Below the pieces are notes generated by a model that had not been told where the DNA came from, did not search any database, and was given only the letters and a program-made list of their open reading frames with translations. A stretch of DNA of 34,193 nucleotides from Xanthobacteraceae bacterium. Lineage in GTDB: Bacteria > Pseudomonadota > Alphaproteobacteria > Rhizobiales > Xanthobacteraceae. A program made the position numbers and the translations under genes. This document shows positions 14,932-22,155 of the stretch, one piece after another (within the stretch, counting starts at the first letter, position 1; every line of letters begins with the position of its first letter). The stretch covers positions 1 through 34,193 of the forward strand of contig JASHVN010000133.1 in the NCBI GenBank assembly GCA_030044555.1, given 5' to 3'.

Positions 14932-16968
14932 CTATTCGGCGGCATCTGCCGTATCTTCCACGATCCGGACCAGATCGCTCATGATGCGGTTTAGCTCGAA
15001 ATCTTTCGGCGTATAGACCCCGGCGACGCCGGCTTCCTTCAGCATCTGCGCGTCCTGCGGCGGAATGATGCCGCCGACCACGACCGGAACGTCGCCGAGC
15101 CCGGCTTCCCTCATGCGCGTGACGACGTCGCGCACCAGCGGCAGGTGCGATCCCGACAGGATCGACAGGCCGACAACATCGACCTGCCTCTCCGCCGCGG
15201 CGGCGACGATCGCTTCGGGCGTGAGGCGGATGCCCTCATAGATCACCTCCATGCCGGCGTCGCGCGCGCGCACTGCGATCTGTTCGGCACCGTTGGAATG
15301 GCCGTCAAGGCCGGGCTTGCCGACCAGAAATTTCACTCGCCGGCCGAGCTTTCGCGACACCCGGTCGACCTCGGCGCGGATGCCGTCGAGGCCGGACGTG
15401 TCGTTGCGCACCGCCGCTCCGACGCCGGTCGGCGCGCGGTATTCGCCGAACGCGGACCGCAGCGCAAAACCCCATTCGCCGGTGGTGACGCCGGCTTTGG
15501 CGCAGGCGATCGAGGGCGGCATGATGTTAGCGCCGCCGCGCGCCGCGCGCCGCAGCTCATCGAGTGCGGCGGCGACCGCCTTGTCGTCGCGCGCCGCCCG
15601 CCAGGCATTGAGCCGCGCAATCTGATCGGCCTCGACCTCGTGGGGCACGGTCATGATCGTGCTGTCGCCGGTCGTCAGCGGCGAGGGCTCGGTCTCGACG
15701 AAACGATTGACGCCGACGACAGTCTGCGCGTTGCGCTCGATCGCTTCGAGGCGTGCGGTATTGCTCTCGACGAGCCGGCTTTTCATGTAGCCCATCTCGA
15801 CGGCCGCAATGGCGCCGCCGAGACGCTCGATGAGATCGAGTTCTTCAAGCGCCGCCTTCTTCAATGCTTCGACCTTGGCGGCAATCTCCGCCGAGCCGTC
15901 GAAAATGTCATCATAGTCGAGCAGGTCCGTCTCATAGGCGAGGATCTGCTGCATGCGCAGCGACCATTGCTGGTCCCACGGAAGCGGCAGGCCGAGCGCC
16001 TCGTTCCACGCGGGAAGCTGCACCGCACGGGCGCGCGCCTTCTTCGACAGCGTCACCGCCAGCATCGAGATAAGGATGCGATAGACGTTGTTCTCCGGCT
16101 GCTGCTCGGTCAGCCCAAGCGAATTGACCTGCACGCCGTAGCGGAACAGCCGCTGCTTGGGATCGCTTACGCCATAGCGCTCGCGCGTGATCTTGTCCCA
16201 CAATTCGCCGAACGCGCGCATCTTGCACATTTCGGCGATGAACCGCGTCGAGGCGTTGACGAAGAAGGAAATCCGCCCGACCACCTCGCCGAAATCGTTG
16301 ACGCCGCCGGCCGCCTGCACGGTGTCGAGCACGGCGATCCCGGTGGCGAGCGCGAACGCGAGTTCCTGTTCCGGCGTCGCGCCCGCTTCCTGCAGATGGT
16401 AGGAGCAGACGTTCATCGGATTCCATTTCGGCATGTCGCGCGTGGTGAACAGGATCGTGTCCTTGATCAGCCGCATCGACGGCGCCGGCGGGAACACATA
16501 GGTGCCGCGCGACAGATATTCCTTGATGATGTCGTTCTGCGTCGTGCCCTGCAGCGTCGGGCGCGGCACGCGCTGTTCGTCGGCGACGGCGATATAGAGC
16601 GCGAGCAGCCAGGCCGCGGTGGCGTTGATCGTCATCGACGTGTTCATGGCGCCGAGCGGAATGCCGTCGAAAAGGCTGCGCATGTCGCCGAGATGGCAGA
16701 TCGGCACGCCGACCTTGCCGACCTCGCCCTTGGCGAGCGGATGATCGCTGTCGTAGCCGGTCTGCGTCGGCAGATCGAAGGCGACCGAGAGACCGGTCTG
16801 CCCTTTGCTCAGGTTCTTGCGATAAAGCGCGTTCGACGCCGACGCGGTCGAATGTCCCGCATAGGTGCGGAAGATCCAAGGTTTATCGCGCGCTGGCTTA
16901 TCGATCGAAGGCTTATCGATCAAAGGCTTATCACGCGTTGGCGCGTCGCGAATGGGCTCCTCGCGCAT
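14932..16968 (-). CDS. ecm: ethylmalonyl-CoA mutase (adenosylcobalamin-dependent)
   Basis: Ecm (also called MeaA) converts (2R)-ethylmalonyl-CoA to (2S)-methylsuccinyl-CoA in the ethylmalonyl-CoA pathway. The 678-residue chain has the mutase barrel first (RTYAGHSTASASN, then FDLPTQTGYDSDHP). A C-terminal B12 domain follows, with the cobalt-binding His557 in GLDGHSNGAEQ and the later LSILSG and VGGIIP motifs. The SNGAEQ form after DGH fits Ecm better than methylmalonyl-CoA mutase, which usually has DGHDRG. The N-terminus (about residues 8-30) is a run of DKP-containing pentapeptides made by a 15-bp tandem repeat and is probably not part of the fold. The frame starts with ATG 16968. The gene sits between glycosyltransferase genes on the same strand, away from ccr and mcd. 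Confidence 0.92.
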   Translation of the reverse strand: MREEPIRDAPTRDKPLIDKPSIDKPARDKPWIFRTYAGHSTASASNALYRKNLSKGQTGLSVAFDLPTQTGYDSDHPLAKGEVGKVGVPICHLGDMRSLFDGIPLGAMNTSMTINATAAWLLALYIAVADEQRVPRPTLQGTTQNDIIKEYLSRGTYVFPPAPSMRLIKDTILFTTRDMPKWNPMNVCSYHLQEAGATPEQELAFALATGIAVLDTVQAAGGVNDFGEVVGRISFFVNASTRFIAEMCKMRAFGELWDKITRERYGVSDPKQRLFRYGVQVNSLGLTEQQPENNVYRILISMLAVTLSKKARARAVQLPAWNEALGLPLPWDQQWSLRMQQILAYETDLLDYDDIFDGSAEIAAKVEALKKAALEELDLIERLGGAIAAVEMGYMKSRLVESNTARLEAIERNAQTVVGVNRFVETEPSPLTTGDSTIMTVPHEVEADQIARLNAWRAARDDKAVAAALDELRRAARGGANIMPPSIACAKAGVTTGEWGFALRSAFGEYRAPTGVGAAVRNDTSGLDGIRAEVDRVSRKLGRRVKFLVGKPGLDGHSNGAEQIAVRARDAGMEVIYEGIRLTPEAIVAAAAERQVDVVGLSILSGSHLPLVRDVVTRMREAGLGDVPVVVGGIIPPQDAQMLKEAGVAGVYTPKDFELNRIMSDLVRIVEDTADAAE
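16880..16954 (-). repeat. 15-bp in-frame tandem repeat (5 units) encoding the ecm N-terminus
   Basis: Five 15-bp units starting GGTTTATCG/GGCTTATCG at 16880, 16895, 16910, 16925 and 16940 give the periodic peptide RDKP-x, IDKP-x. The middle units (16895-16924) differ at one base; the outer ones have drifted. The array ends about 14 bp before the start codon. Confidence 0.8.
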
Positions 16969-17075
16969 GGCTGTCGCTCACATTCCGGCGACGCCAGTGT
17001 CGCGCGGATCATGTTGCAACGCAATATCGAACCGCGGCGCGGACAACGCCAGCCTGCGCCGCTCTCCTCGCGAAG

Positions 17076-17139
17076 CTAGCTTATTGTTGGAGCGTGATCT
17101 TTTCCGAAAACCGGTATCCACTTTTCGGGATCATGCTCT
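17076..17139. repeat. dispersed palindromic repeat, copy 3 (single hairpin)
   Basis: CTAGCTTATTGTTGGAGCGTGATC is followed by the palindrome TTTTCCGAAAACCGG...CTTTTCGGGATCATGCTCT. It lies between ecm and the GT-C-like membrane protein and ends 2 bp before the latter's stop codon. Confidence 0.8.
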
Positions 17140-17141
17140 GG

Positions 17142-18659
17142 CTAACGGTGCCGCACGAAGACGACGGCATCGGCGTCCGCATAGGCCTTCTCCCAGGTCG
17201 CGTTTCGCGCAAGCTCGCTGGCCAGCGGTTCGTGCGGATTCAAGATGGCCCAGGCGATGTTGTATTCGTCGAGCACCGCATGGGCTTTAGCGACATCGGC
17301 GAGGTCCACGGTCTCCGCATATTTTCGCTCGAACGCGTCGCCATAGATTTCGAGCCTGCCGTCGATGAACACCGGAATGCCAGACCATATGAGGTATCCG
17401 CCGAATTGCTGGCTGTTGAAGACGTTCCCGGTAATATTTGCTCGTTTGACAAAATCGATGGCCGCTTCCGGCGCTATGGTTTTCGGTGGAGCGATGTCGT
17501 CGCGCCACCGGACCGATGCCGTCGCCAGCACAGCAAACGCTATGCAGCCGACAAGAACGGCGGTCGCGTATTTCTGCAAAAGACCGAGCAGTGCGTCGGG
17601 CGCAGCCTTGCTGTCAAAAGAGTCCGCGGCGGGAGATTGCGGCGCCAGGGGCGGAAAGCAGCGTGCAGCAGGCCGGGCAAGAATAATCGGCGCGAGAAGG
17701 AAGAACATGAAAAGCGCGCGCATGTAGCGCAGGCCGGTGGCTGCGGCGAGGCCGAATGAGATCAGCCTCGCCGCCCCCAGCCGGATGCCCAAGCCCGCTA
17801 TGACGAGAAAGATCGCGACGAAATACAGCAAAATAAAAATTGACGCGTGAAAATCCGGTGAGCGCAATTCGTTGATATATCCGGATGCGAACTTCATGCT
17901 GACGAGTGTCGTGGTCATGAACGCAGGCTTTATCCCATAGGGTGTTATGGCGGCGCAGGCGGTGGTGGCCAGCGTTGTAACCAGAACCCGTCGGCATTTT
18001 GCGTAATCACGCTTGATAAAATTGTGATAAAGCGAGCAAGCGGAAAAAATATAGAGCAGCGTAAGTGCGTACGTGAAACTGCCGTGGATGTTGGCCCAAA
18101 GAACGATCAAGGGCGCAAGGGTCAGCAGCGGCGGCAGATCGAATTTCTCATCATCATAGGCGTCGAGCAGGCTGATCATCCAGATGGCGAGCAGCACGTA
18201 GGAAAAAACGTGCGGGCGCGCGGTGAAGTGCGGGCCCATCGCCGCTCCCGTCAACACGGCGCACCATATGGCGACGGAAAATCGAAGGTGCCGCAGCAAG
18301 TAGAAACACACGATGCCGACGATGGCGGCGCTGGAGGCGGCGGCGAGAACCGCCATGGCGCGCCAGCCGCCCGCGTTGAACGTCAGCGCGTAGATGACCT
18401 GCGACAGCCACTGCATGGAAATCCACGGTTTGCCGGCTGCCGTGTACGAATAGAAGTCGACGCTGGGAACACGGGCGTGATCAAGGATCCATTGCCCGGC
18501 GCGGATTTGCCACAAGGTATCGGGTTCTTGCAGGAGCAGCGGCGCGCGCAGCACGTTGAGGCAATAGAACAAAATAAATACGGCGAAGGCGGTAAGGAGA
18601 AAAGCTCTGTCTCGAGATTTGATCAAACAGGGCCCCCGCTGCGGATCCCGGTAAGACAC
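17142..18659 (-). CDS. polytopic membrane protein, GT-C-like
   Basis: About 505 residues with ten or more hydrophobic segments and a soluble C-terminal domain (about residues 400-505). The first external loop holds EPDTLWQIRAGQWIL and VDFYSYT, a pattern like the acidic first loop of GT-C membrane glycosyltransferases (PMT/ArnT-like), but the family is not one I can name. The frame is open to ATG 18761. Those first residues are translated from a dispersed palindromic repeat, so the start is more likely GTG 18659 or TTG 18626. It follows two GT87 genes on the same strand and probably belongs to their surface-glycan function. Its base composition is more AT-rich than its neighbours. Confidence 0.6.
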   Translation of the reverse strand: MSYRDPQRGPCLIKSRDRAFLLTAFAVFILFYCLNVLRAPLLLQEPDTLWQIRAGQWILDHARVPSVDFYSYTAAGKPWISMQWLSQVIYALTFNAGGWRAMAVLAAASSAAIVGIVCFYLLRHLRFSVAIWCAVLTGAAMGPHFTARPHVFSYVLLAIWMISLLDAYDDEKFDLPPLLTLAPLIVLWANIHGSFTYALTLLYIFSACSLYHNFIKRDYAKCRRVLVTTLATTACAAITPYGIKPAFMTTTLVSMKFASGYINELRSPDFHASIFILLYFVAIFLVIAGLGIRLGAARLISFGLAAATGLRYMRALFMFFLLAPIILARPAARCFPPLAPQSPAADSFDSKAAPDALLGLLQKYATAVLVGCIAFAVLATASVRWRDDIAPPKTIAPEAAIDFVKRANITGNVFNSQQFGGYLIWSGIPVFIDGRLEIYGDAFERKYAETVDLADVAKAHAVLDEYNIAWAILNPHEPLASELARNATWEKAYADADAVVFVRHR

Positions 18660-18686
18660 GGCTCGGCCTGCGTGCCCGCCGTCGGC

Positions 18687-18780
18687 GTTAAAGCGCGATG
18701 AATCGTCATCGCGCTTTAACTCTTTGTTTGCGCATGATCTTTTCGGAAAACCGCTTCGCACTTTTCCGGATCATGCGTTA
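18687..18780. repeat. dispersed bipartite palindromic repeat, copy 4, encoding a gene end
   Basis: Hairpin II is perfect: GTTAAAGCGCGATGA (18687-18701), loop ATCG, TCATCGCGCTTTAAC (18706-18720). Hairpin I follows (CGCATGATCTTTTCGG...CTTTTCCGGATCATGCG). The element contains the TAA stop and the last 19 codons of the GT87 gene ending at 18716. Confidence 0.85.
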
Positions 18781-19939
18781 GCGCGCGCCTGAGCACGAGC
18801 GCTGCCACGACCATGACAGCGACAAAGCCGACGGGCGCCTCCACGAAGGGGTAAATCAGAATGAGGCAGCAGGCCAAGCCAATGCCAGCGAGCTCGTGTT
18901 TCAGGAAACCCTGCATCCGGCCCAGGCGAAACAGGAAAGCCATCGGGACCGCCAGTACGACGAGGTCGTACATCAGGATATGAGGCGTGGTCATCAAGAC
19001 TCCGACGCCGAGCGCAGCTGCCTTTATTTCGTAGGCGGCGCGGCCGCGCCACAGGATGCCGACGGCGATGGCGGCCATGATCGCGATAGTGCCTTGCACG
19101 GCCCAGGCCAGCACCTCGCTGTCGTGCAGCAGGCGCACGAAGCCGAATGCGCTCTGCAGCCTGTCCCAATAGGACAGGCCCTCGGAATAGAGGGCGTTCC
19201 CGATGCCGGGGAAAAAAGCGTGCCAGCTCTCGGCGCCGAACGCCCCCAGCGAAGCTGCCGCCATGAGGGCCGCCACGATTCCGGCGGTCAGAAACACGCG
19301 CCAATGGCCGCCCGCCACGAGCGCGATCGGAAATAACAGGCCGAGATGCGGCTTATAGGTCAGCAGTCCGAGCAGCACGCCCGCGCATAGCGGCCGCCGC
19401 TGCAAAAGCGCGAGTGTTCCGCCGATCAGGGCCGCCGAAAGGAATCCGTTCTGGCCGGCCATGAAATTGGCGAGCACCGCGGGAAACGCCGCGGCGAGAA
19501 AATAACCGACGCGGTCGCCGATGATGGCGCGGATAGCGGCCAGGTAGGACAGAAAAGTGCCAAAAACCCAGACCAGGAACGCGCTCGCATAGGGCAGCAG
19601 TGCCAGGGCGGCCGCAGCAAACAAAAATGGGGGCGGATAGCGCCAACCCAAATAGCCGCTGAAATGACCGACGACGGTCTCCTCGACCGGCTTCAGCGTC
19701 GGCCAATCATAAGCCGCGGCGGCATGACCCGCGAGCGTCATATGCCCTGCGGCCCAAAGCGCTATGAAGTCGGCGACGTTGCCTGTGCCGTCCGGCGCTG
19801 CGCTGATCCACAACCCTCGCCAATAAAAGGCAACGAGGGAAACGAGGTTGACGACAATCAGCGCGAAACAAACAAGTTCCACCGGATGCGCCAGCTTGGC
19901 ACCGGCGCCGCGCACAGGGGAAATTTCATAGGTAGCCAT
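18716..19939 (-). CDS. GT87-like membrane glycosyltransferase, C-terminus built from a repeat
   Basis: A 407-residue polytopic membrane protein with the GT87/DUF2029 marks DFIALWAAG, WRYPPPFLF, AGQNGFLSAAL and TYKPHLGLLFP. The acidic residue of the first motif is the likely catalytic base, and the donor should be a polyprenyl-phosphate sugar. It is a tandem paralogue of the gene 32 bp upstream (19972-21225), with long shared stretches, and the two are probably co-transcribed. The last 19 residues (from HDPEKCEAVFRK to the end) have no counterpart in the paralogue and are encoded by a dispersed palindromic repeat that also supplies the TAA stop. The ATG start at 19939 has no strong ribosome site. 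Confidence 0.82.
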   Translation of the reverse strand: MATYEISPVRGAGAKLAHPVELVCFALIVVNLVSLVAFYWRGLWISAAPDGTGNVADFIALWAAGHMTLAGHAAAAYDWPTLKPVEETVVGHFSGYLGWRYPPPFLFAAAALALLPYASAFLVWVFGTFLSYLAAIRAIIGDRVGYFLAAAFPAVLANFMAGQNGFLSAALIGGTLALLQRRPLCAGVLLGLLTYKPHLGLLFPIALVAGGHWRVFLTAGIVAALMAAASLGAFGAESWHAFFPGIGNALYSEGLSYWDRLQSAFGFVRLLHDSEVLAWAVQGTIAIMAAIAVGILWRGRAAYEIKAAALGVGVLMTTPHILMYDLVVLAVPMAFLFRLGRMQGFLKHELAGIGLACCLILIYPFVEAPVGFVAVMVVAALVLRRALTHDPEKCEAVFRKDHAQTKS

Positions 19940-19971
19940 AGGCGGCTAAGCCTCTCGCGCTCGCGGCGAAG

Positions 19972-21225
19972 CTAAGCCCGCTGCCGTTGAAGAACCATTA
20001 AGCGGAATGTCGGGGCGCCAGCGCGGCGCGCGATCAGCGCCGCCACGATGAGAACGGCGGCAAAACCCAGCGGGACCTTCACGAACGGCAAGATGACGAG
20101 CAGGATCAGCAGGCATGCGACGCCGATGGCTGCGATCTCATGGCGCAAGAAACCCTGCGCGCGGCCGAGCCGGAGCAGATAAGCAAGAGGGACGGCGAGA
20201 ACGGCCAGGTCGTAAACGTAGAGGTAAGGCGTCACCAGCATGGCAGCGGTTCCGAGCGCCGCGGCCTTGATCTCGAACGGAGCGCGGCTTCGCCACACGA
20301 GCGCAATCGCGGCCACCGCAATCAGCGCGACGATGGCCTGCACCATCCAGGCCAGCGTCTCGCTGCCGCCGATACTGCGCACCAGGCCGAAGGCGGTCTG
20401 CAGCTTGCTCCAGTCCGCTTTGCCCTGCGCGAACACGGCTTGCGAGGATTGGCTGATGTGGCCGACGAAGGCGAGCCAAGCATCGCCGCCGAAGGCCAGC
20501 CAGGATGCGGCGGCGAGCAGCGCCGCCACGATGCCGGCGGTGATAAACACGCGCCATTGGCCGCTGGCGACAAGCGCAATCGGAAACAACAGGCCGAGAT
20601 GCGGTTTGTAGGTCAATAGGCCAAGCAACACGCCGGCGAGCAGCGCACGTTCTTGCTCGATGAGAATGAGAGTGCCGCCGAACAGTGCCGCGCTGAGGAA
20701 TCCGTTCTGACCGACAAAAAAGTTCGCCAGCACCGGCGGGAATGCGGCGGCGAGAAGATAACCGACGCGGTCGTTGATGGCGGCGCGGATCGCCGTCAGA
20801 TAGAGCGGGAACGTGCCGAAGGTCCAGACCAGATAAGCAGCCGCGTAAGGCAGCAACGCCAGCGCCGACGCGACGAACAGGAATGTCGGCGGATAATGCC
20901 AGCCGTAATAGCCGTCGAAGCCATGGCCCAGCGCGCTGTCTTCGGCGAGTTTGTGGGTCGGCCAGTCGTAAGCCAGCGCCGCATGTCCGGCGAGCGCCAA
21001 TCGCCCGGCCGCCCAGACATCGACGAAATCGGAATCGACGAAGCCGCCATGGGGCGCAACCAGCCATGTGCCTTTGAACAGCGAGCCGACGAAAAAAACC
21101 ACCTGCGCAATGACGACGGCAAGGCAGATCGACTCGACGAGCCGCGGCAGCGGCGCTTGCGTTCCATGCGTGGTATATGTCTGGGACAGGGCCATCTTCA
21201 GCGCCGGCTCGCGCATTGAGTTCAC
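19972..21225 (-). CDS. GT87-like membrane glycosyltransferase
   Basis: A 417-residue polytopic membrane protein, first gene of a minus-strand glycosyltransferase run. It has DFVDVWAAG, WHYPPTFLF, VGQNGFLSAAL and TYKPHLGLLFP at the same places as its downstream paralogue. These are the marks of lipid-linked sugar transferases of family GT87. Start choice is open: GTG 21225, ATG 21216 or ATG 21195 are all in frame and none has a clear Shine-Dalgarno. The C-terminus ends naturally (RRAGAPTFRLMV...), unlike the paralogue. The gap upstream (21226-21622) has no gene but is full of repeats. Confidence 0.82.
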   Translation of the reverse strand: MNSMREPALKMALSQTYTTHGTQAPLPRLVESICLAVVIAQVVFFVGSLFKGTWLVAPHGGFVDSDFVDVWAAGRLALAGHAALAYDWPTHKLAEDSALGHGFDGYYGWHYPPTFLFVASALALLPYAAAYLVWTFGTFPLYLTAIRAAINDRVGYLLAAAFPPVLANFFVGQNGFLSAALFGGTLILIEQERALLAGVLLGLLTYKPHLGLLFPIALVASGQWRVFITAGIVAALLAAASWLAFGGDAWLAFVGHISQSSQAVFAQGKADWSKLQTAFGLVRSIGGSETLAWMVQAIVALIAVAAIALVWRSRAPFEIKAAALGTAAMLVTPYLYVYDLAVLAVPLAYLLRLGRAQGFLRHEIAAIGVACLLILLVILPFVKVPLGFAAVLIVAALIARRAGAPTFRLMVLQRQRA

Positions 21226-21295
21226 ATCAGAGCTGTCGCCAGCACATGCGAACTTCGGAATGGGGACACTAGCCGCCGCTGCTTGAGGAACCCTT

Positions 21296-21370
21296 AAGTC
21301 CTGGCGCCGCGAGTCCTGGTGGCAAGAGTCCTGGTGGCAAGAGTCCTGGCGGTGGGAGTCCTGGCGGTGG
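21296..21370. repeat. 15-bp tandem repeat (5 units) in an intergenic region
   Basis: GAGTCCTGGTGGCAA occurs twice exactly (21311-21340), then GAGTCCTGGCGGTGG twice exactly (21341-21370), preceded by a divergent unit (21296-21310). The minus strand reads as a Pro/Leu/Gly-rich peptide, but I do not call a gene. The unit holds an inner AGTCCTGG core. Confidence 0.8.
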
Positions 21371-21420
21371 GACCGCTGCTCGTTGAGTTCGACCGGAGGC
21401 CTGCGGGGCCCACATAAAAA

Positions 21421-21481
21421 TCATGGCCGGGACACGGATCCCAGCCGCGCTCACGCGGCTGAGATCCCGACCCGGCCATGA
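21421..21481. repeat. long imperfect hairpin
   Basis: TCATGGCCGGG (21421-21431) pairs perfectly with CCCGGCCATGA (21471-21481). Inside, GGATC and CAGCCGCG pair with CGCGGCTG and GATCC around a CTCA loop. About 24 base pairs in 61 bp. It is unrelated in sequence to the seven-copy repeat family. Confidence 0.8.
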
Positions 21482-21521
21482 CGTTCGAAGTCAGGGTTAA
21501 ACGTATGGCGATTTGGCGGCG

Positions 21522-21628
21522 CTAGAGCGGGATGGGTTTTCTTTGAATCGTTATCCCGCTCTAGTTTATTGTTGGAGCATGATATTTTCCGAAAACCGGT
21601 ATCCACTTTTCGGGATCATGCTTTAGCG
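21522..21628. repeat. dispersed bipartite palindromic repeat, copy 5
   Basis: Hairpin II is CTAGAGCGGGAT (21522-21533) against ATCCCGCTCTAG (21553-21564), perfect over 12 bp. Hairpin I follows (GTTGGAGCATGATATTTTCCGAAAACCGG...CGGGATCATGC). The TAA stop of the YeaQ-like gene (21623-21625) lies inside its end. Confidence 0.85.
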
Positions 21629-21886
21629 TCTGGAAATGCCACCAACCAAACGCAGGATGATAAGCAGGATCACTGCGCCGATGAAGGCGTCGATCACCGC
21701 GGCGATGAACCCGCTGCCGAGGTCGATGTGGAAATAAGGAAAAAGATAACCCGCAATGAAGCCGCCGATAATGCCGACGACGATATCGCCGATGAGCCCG
21801 AAGCCGCCGCCTCTGACAACCTTACCGGCGAGCCAGCCGGCTATGGCGCCGACGACGATCCAAACAATAATACTTTGTACAGGCAT
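21623..21886 (-). CDS. GlsB/YeaQ/YmgE family small membrane protein
   Basis: An 87-residue, Gly/Ile-rich protein with three hydrophobic segments (about 6-22, 30-50 and 60-80). It has the family's GAIAGWLAGKVVRGGG and GDIVVGIIGGFIAGY motifs. Members are called transglycosylase-associated and are often stress-induced in proteobacteria, but their activity is unproven. GGGGAG stands 4 nt before the ATG. Its stop codon is inside a dispersed palindromic repeat. It is divergent from ccr across a 269-bp gap in which I see the ccr tandem repeat and no other clear signal. I looked for a general-stress (EcfG-type) promoter and did not find one. Confidence 0.9.
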   Translation of the reverse strand: MPVQSIIVWIVVGAIAGWLAGKVVRGGGFGLIGDIVVGIIGGFIAGYLFPYFHIDLGSGFIAAVIDAFIGAVILLIILRLVGGISRR

Positions 21887-22112
21887 GATCTCCCCGTCCC
21901 TTCTCCGGCAAAGGCCGGTTCCCGACGCGCCATGCGAGGGCGCGCGATTACGATAGAGCGCCGGGCGTCAGCTGTCAGCATTGTTCCATCTGCGCCGACC
22001 AATGAATTGTTCACCAAGTAATTGTTGCGCCGCAATATCGGCTGCGGCAGACTAGCAATGGCTGCCATCGCGAAGCCGCGGATCGCGATCGCCGCCAAAT
22101 GCCGGAGCCTGA

Positions 22113-22154
22113 ACGTCGGAGCCAGTACGTCGGAGCCAGTACGTCGGAGCTAGT
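22113..22154 (+). repeat. three 14-bp tandem repeats carrying the ccr ribosome site
   Basis: ACGTCGGAGCCAGT (22113-22126), an exact copy (22127-22140) and ACGTCGGAGCTAGT (22141-22154) end one base before the ccr ATG at 22156. Each unit has GGAG. Only the last GGAG (22146-22149) is correctly spaced, 6 nt from the start. The frame is also open through the repeat (from 22099). Confidence 0.85.
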
Positions 22155-22155
22155 C

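Noticed and set aside
15145-17079. 644-codon open frame antisense to ecm
   Set aside because: Arg/Asp/Ala-rich, no family likeness, fully inside a clear mutase gene on the other strand.
21296-21370. Possible CRISPR array
   Set aside because: Units are contiguous 15-bp copies without spacers, and no cas gene is near.
21269-21454. Pro/Leu/Gly-rich 61-codon frame on the minus strand
   Set aside because: It is a translation of the 15-bp tandem array with no ribosome site or conserved part.
21887-22155. EcfG-type general-stress promoter before the YeaQ-like gene
   Set aside because: GGAAC occurs on the minus strand, but no CGTT follows at the needed spacing.
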